Assembly (NCBI GenBank): GCA_011523765.1
Contig: WTGA01000130.1
Coordinates: 1 to 35,883 of the forward strand
Reading direction: 5' to 3'
Length of the DNA: 35,883 bases
Source of the DNA: Gammaproteobacteria bacterium
GTDB taxonomy: Bacteria > Pseudomonadota > Gammaproteobacteria > Arenicellales > Poriferihabitantaceae
Position numbers and translations under genes: made by a program
In this document: piece by piece, positions 34,018 through 35,883 of the stretch
Layout of the letters: every line of letters starts with the position of its first letter
Numbering within the stretch: position 1 is the stretch's first letter
Notes under the pieces: generated by a model
The model's input: the letters and a program-made list of their open reading frames with translations, nothing else
Database searches by the model: none
What the model was told of the DNA's origin: nothing

Positions 34018-35103
34018 ATGCCCCTGGTTGCCAATACAGAGTTGCCCAATTTTGAAAGGCTGCGCAAGGAAGGACAGGAAGTCCTGTCTCCCGAGCGCGC
34101 GAGAAACCAGGACATCCGGGAGTTGCATATCGGCTTGCTCAATATGATGCCGGATGCGGCGGTCAAGGCCACAGAAAGACAGTTTCTGCGGTTGGTGGGG
34201 TCCTGCAACCGAATCGCCCAGTTTCATGTTCATCCGTTCACCTTTCCGCAAATTCCCCGCAGCGCCAGCGCCAGGGAACATATCGACCGGTATTACAGCA
34301 GCTTTGAGGAGCTTCGGGAGCAGGGGCTGGATGCATTGATCTTGTCCGGCGCGAACCCGGCTGAAAGCGAAATCACCGAGGAACCGTTCTGGGAGCCCCT
34401 GGCAGAAGTGGTGGAATGGGCGAAAGACAATGTGTGTTCGGTCATGTGTTCCTGTCTTGCGACCCACGCGATTGTGCAGCAGTTATGGGGAATTTGCCGG
34501 TATCCGTTGCCCCGGAAGAGGTGGGGGGTCTATTCGAACCGGGTGACCGGGCAACGCCACCCGCTGACGGCCAATATCGACACGCGGTTCGATGCGCCGC
34601 ATTCCCATGTGTATGAGGTGAATACGCAGCAATTCAGGGATGCGGGCCTCCTTGTCCTGGCCGAAAGCAAACAGTCGGACCTCCACCTGGCGGTCAGCCC
34701 GGACGGATTGCGATTTGTTTTTTTCCAGGGACATCCCGAATACGATGCAATCAGTTTGCTGAAAGAATACAAACGGGAAGTCTCCCGTTATCTGGGTGGG
34801 ACCAGAGATTTGCCGCCGACACCCGAAAATTATTTTTTCGATGAAGCCAATGAAATCATCCAGGCGTTCGAAAAAAGATTACAGGGGCATCCAGACGAGG
34901 CCGTGCAGTTGCAGGACTTTCCGGAATCCGAGCTGGAAAGACGGGTCGACAATACCTGGTCCGATACGGGCAAGGCCATCGTCAACAACTGGCTCGGGCT
35001 GGTCTACCAGACGGCGCACCGGGACCGGAGAAAAGTGTTTATGGACGGCATTGACCCGGATGATCCCCTGGGGTTGTCGGAACAGCAGGAGCGGTGCAGG
35101 TAA
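34018..35103 (+). CDS. metA: Homoserine O-acyltransferase MetA
   Basis: MetA activates homoserine by acylation, the entry step of methionine synthesis. The 361-residue protein has RELHIGLLNMMPDAAVKATE, the nucleophile region MCSCLATHA (C146 aligns best with the E. coli catalytic cysteine), and FQGHPEYDA with H238 and E240. The residue aligned with the site that separates succinyl from acetyl donors falls in SGANPAESE and is neither the expected Gly nor Glu, so the acyl donor is left open. The C-terminus is longer than in E. coli. A 15-codon ORF lies immediately upstream, and a strong terminator 87 bases after the stop closes the unit. Confidence 0.94.
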   Translation: MPLVANTELPNFERLRKEGQEVLSPERARNQDIRELHIGLLNMMPDAAVKATERQFLRLVGSCNRIAQFHVHPFTFPQIPRSASAREHIDRYYSSFEELREQGLDALILSGANPAESEITEEPFWEPLAEVVEWAKDNVCSVMCSCLATHAIVQQLWGICRYPLPRKRWGVYSNRVTGQRHPLTANIDTRFDAPHSHVYEVNTQQFRDAGLLVLAESKQSDLHLAVSPDGLRFVFFQGHPEYDAISLLKEYKREVSRYLGGTRDLPPTPENYFFDEANEIIQAFEKRLQGHPDEAVQLQDFPESELERRVDNTWSDTGKAIVNNWLGLVYQTAHRDRRKVFMDGIDPDDPLGLSEQQERCR

Positions 35104-35189
35104 AAAACCCTTATTTAAAATGACCCGAATGCTATAAAGTTACAAGTAGCTGCCCCCTTGTGAAGTTGGGTCAATGGATCTTGGGGAGG

Positions 35190-35220
35190 AAAAACCGCCG
35201 TTTGGCGGTTTTTTCGTTTT
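35190..35220 (+). terminator. Rho-independent terminator after metA
   Basis: The stem aaaaaccgcc / ggcggttttt has 10 perfect pairs with a four-base loop and a T-rich tail (ttttttcgtttt). The A-run on the other side means it could also work for minus-strand transcription. Confidence 0.85.
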
Positions 35221-35223
35221 AGG

Positions 35224-35791
35224 ATGGGTTTTTGGGTTGTCAAAATAAAAACAATTGCCTGCATAGATGGCTTCAACCTGTATTTTGGCAGTCTGAACGG
35301 AACGTCATACCGCTGGCTTGATCTTCCTGCACTGGTCAAGAAACTATGCCACGACCAAAACCAGAATTGTGAACTGATAGCGATCAAGTATTATACGGTG
35401 GACATTTCGGCTAAATTATCTGCTCACAGGGAAGCTTCCTGCAGAGCGCAACAGGACTATTTGCTGTCCCTCCAGAGCCATGGTGACGACCAGGATTCCA
35501 GGTTCGAGATCATCAAAGGCAAATATCATATTCAGCGCAAAAAGCCCTACGCATATCAAAAGCCAGTGGACTTTGACAATAAATTGGCTGTTTGGGTCGC
35601 GGAGGAAAAGCAAACCGATGTCGCGATTGCGGTTGACCTGCTTTGTGATGGATAGCGCTTGTACTCAAGCGGTCATTTTTTCCAATGACAGTGATTTGGC
35701 ACCCGCCTTGAGAAGGGTTAAGTTGCGGTGGCCGAACCGGACCATAGCCCGACTTCCGCAACTCGGCACCAAAAAAAATATAACTGATTGA
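35224..35791 (+). pseudogene. Frameshifted NYN-domain (LabA/DUF88-like) gene
   Basis: Two ORFs in adjacent frames together spell one NYN/PIN-like nuclease domain. The first gives IACIDGFNLYFGSL and EEKQTDVAIAVDLLCDG, then stops at 35655. The second supplies ACTQAVIFSNDSDLAPALRRVK and ends at 35791. All the expected acidic residues are present, but the reading frame changes near 35640-35655 (frame +1). Either the gene is inactivated, a programmed shift occurs, or the sequence has a one- or two-base error. The C-terminal ORF also contains the second copy of the 20-base repeat and ends soon after, so the 3' end may have been replaced. Confidence 0.75.
35745..35764 (+). repeat. Dispersed 20-base repeat, copy 2
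   Basis: This copy is identical to 29816-29835. It lies within the 3' part of the frameshifted NYN gene and its right half pairs with agttgcgg upstream (8-base stem with ccgcaact). Confidence 0.85.
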
Positions 35792-35801
35792 TTTAATTGG
35801 A

Positions 35802-35850
35802 CCGACCCCCCAAAGGTCGGCACTACAAGCGTAAGCATTCAGTTGTAGTG
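35802..35850. repeat. Two adjoining hairpins at the window end
   Basis: The first hairpin is ccgacc-cccaaa-ggtcgg type (35802-35820). The second is cactacaa / ttgtagtg with a 14-base loop (35821-35850), beginning at the very next base. Both stems are perfect. They may be the end of a mobile element or a transcription terminator; the window stops too soon to tell. Confidence 0.6.
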
Positions 35851-35883
35851 TGATTTGCCCGTATTGCCCCTTGTGTTGAAAAA

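Noticed and set aside
35802-35850. Start of a CRISPR array
   Set aside because: There is no direct repeat of regular length and no spacer pattern in the remaining bases.

Overview
The window is about 36 kb of a bacterial chromosome with moderately high GC. It is densely coded on both strands with many ATGA-type and 1 to 8 base overlaps between genes. The gene content (long-form serA, rarA, moaC-moeA, a YgfF-like dehydrogenase, full-length proS, dsbB, pteridine reductase next to a MidA-like methyltransferase and uppP, metA) points to a gammaproteobacterium. That placement is an inference; no rRNA or tRNA gene was found to anchor it.

Layout. (1) 1-7.7 kb: DMT-family exporter; serA with an upstream SDR gene (minus strand); rarA; then the molybdenum cofactor genes moaC-moeA followed by a small methyltransferase. 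(2) 7.8-9.9 kb: a visibly more AT-rich accessory island. It holds a Panacea-domain protein overlapping a two-helix membrane protein (a possible toxin-antitoxin pair) and, divergently, an IS1595-family transposase with a 57-residue companion ORF. (3) 9.9-18.4 kb: YgfF-like SDR, DsbA-like thiol protein, a flavin reductase plus MDR dehydrogenase pair, a CsaA-like tRNA-binding protein, proS, an asparaginase, threonine aldolase and a membrane protein. (4) 18.8-26.1 kb: a nine-gene, tightly overlapping operon for a multisubunit cation/proton antiporter. Its gene order E-F-G-(MbhD/MbhE-MnhB fusion)-C-D resembles the antiporter module of archaeal membrane-bound hydrogenase (Mbh) clusters. It is extended by two more NuoL/M/N-type subunits and a 79-residue membrane protein. 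(5) 26.3-29.8 kb: an orphan Rieske oxygenase, a uracil-DNA glycosylase-like protein, DsbB and a quinone oxidoreductase. (6) 29.8-30.2 kb: a gene-poor, hairpin-rich gap carrying a 20-base repeat found again at 35.7 kb. (7) 30.2-35.9 kb: pteridine reductase, MidA-like methyltransferase, uppP, an uncharacterised P-loop ATPase, metA with a strong terminator, a frameshifted NYN-domain gene, and two adjacent hairpins at the window's end.

The best candidates for new biology are the Panacea/membrane-protein pair, with a consensus Shine-Dalgarno inside the upstream gene and a C9 tract just after its start, and the Mbh-ordered antiporter operon with no hydrogenase genes. No CRISPR array, rRNA or tRNA was recognised. 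Assignments rest on reading protein motifs by eye; no database search was run.
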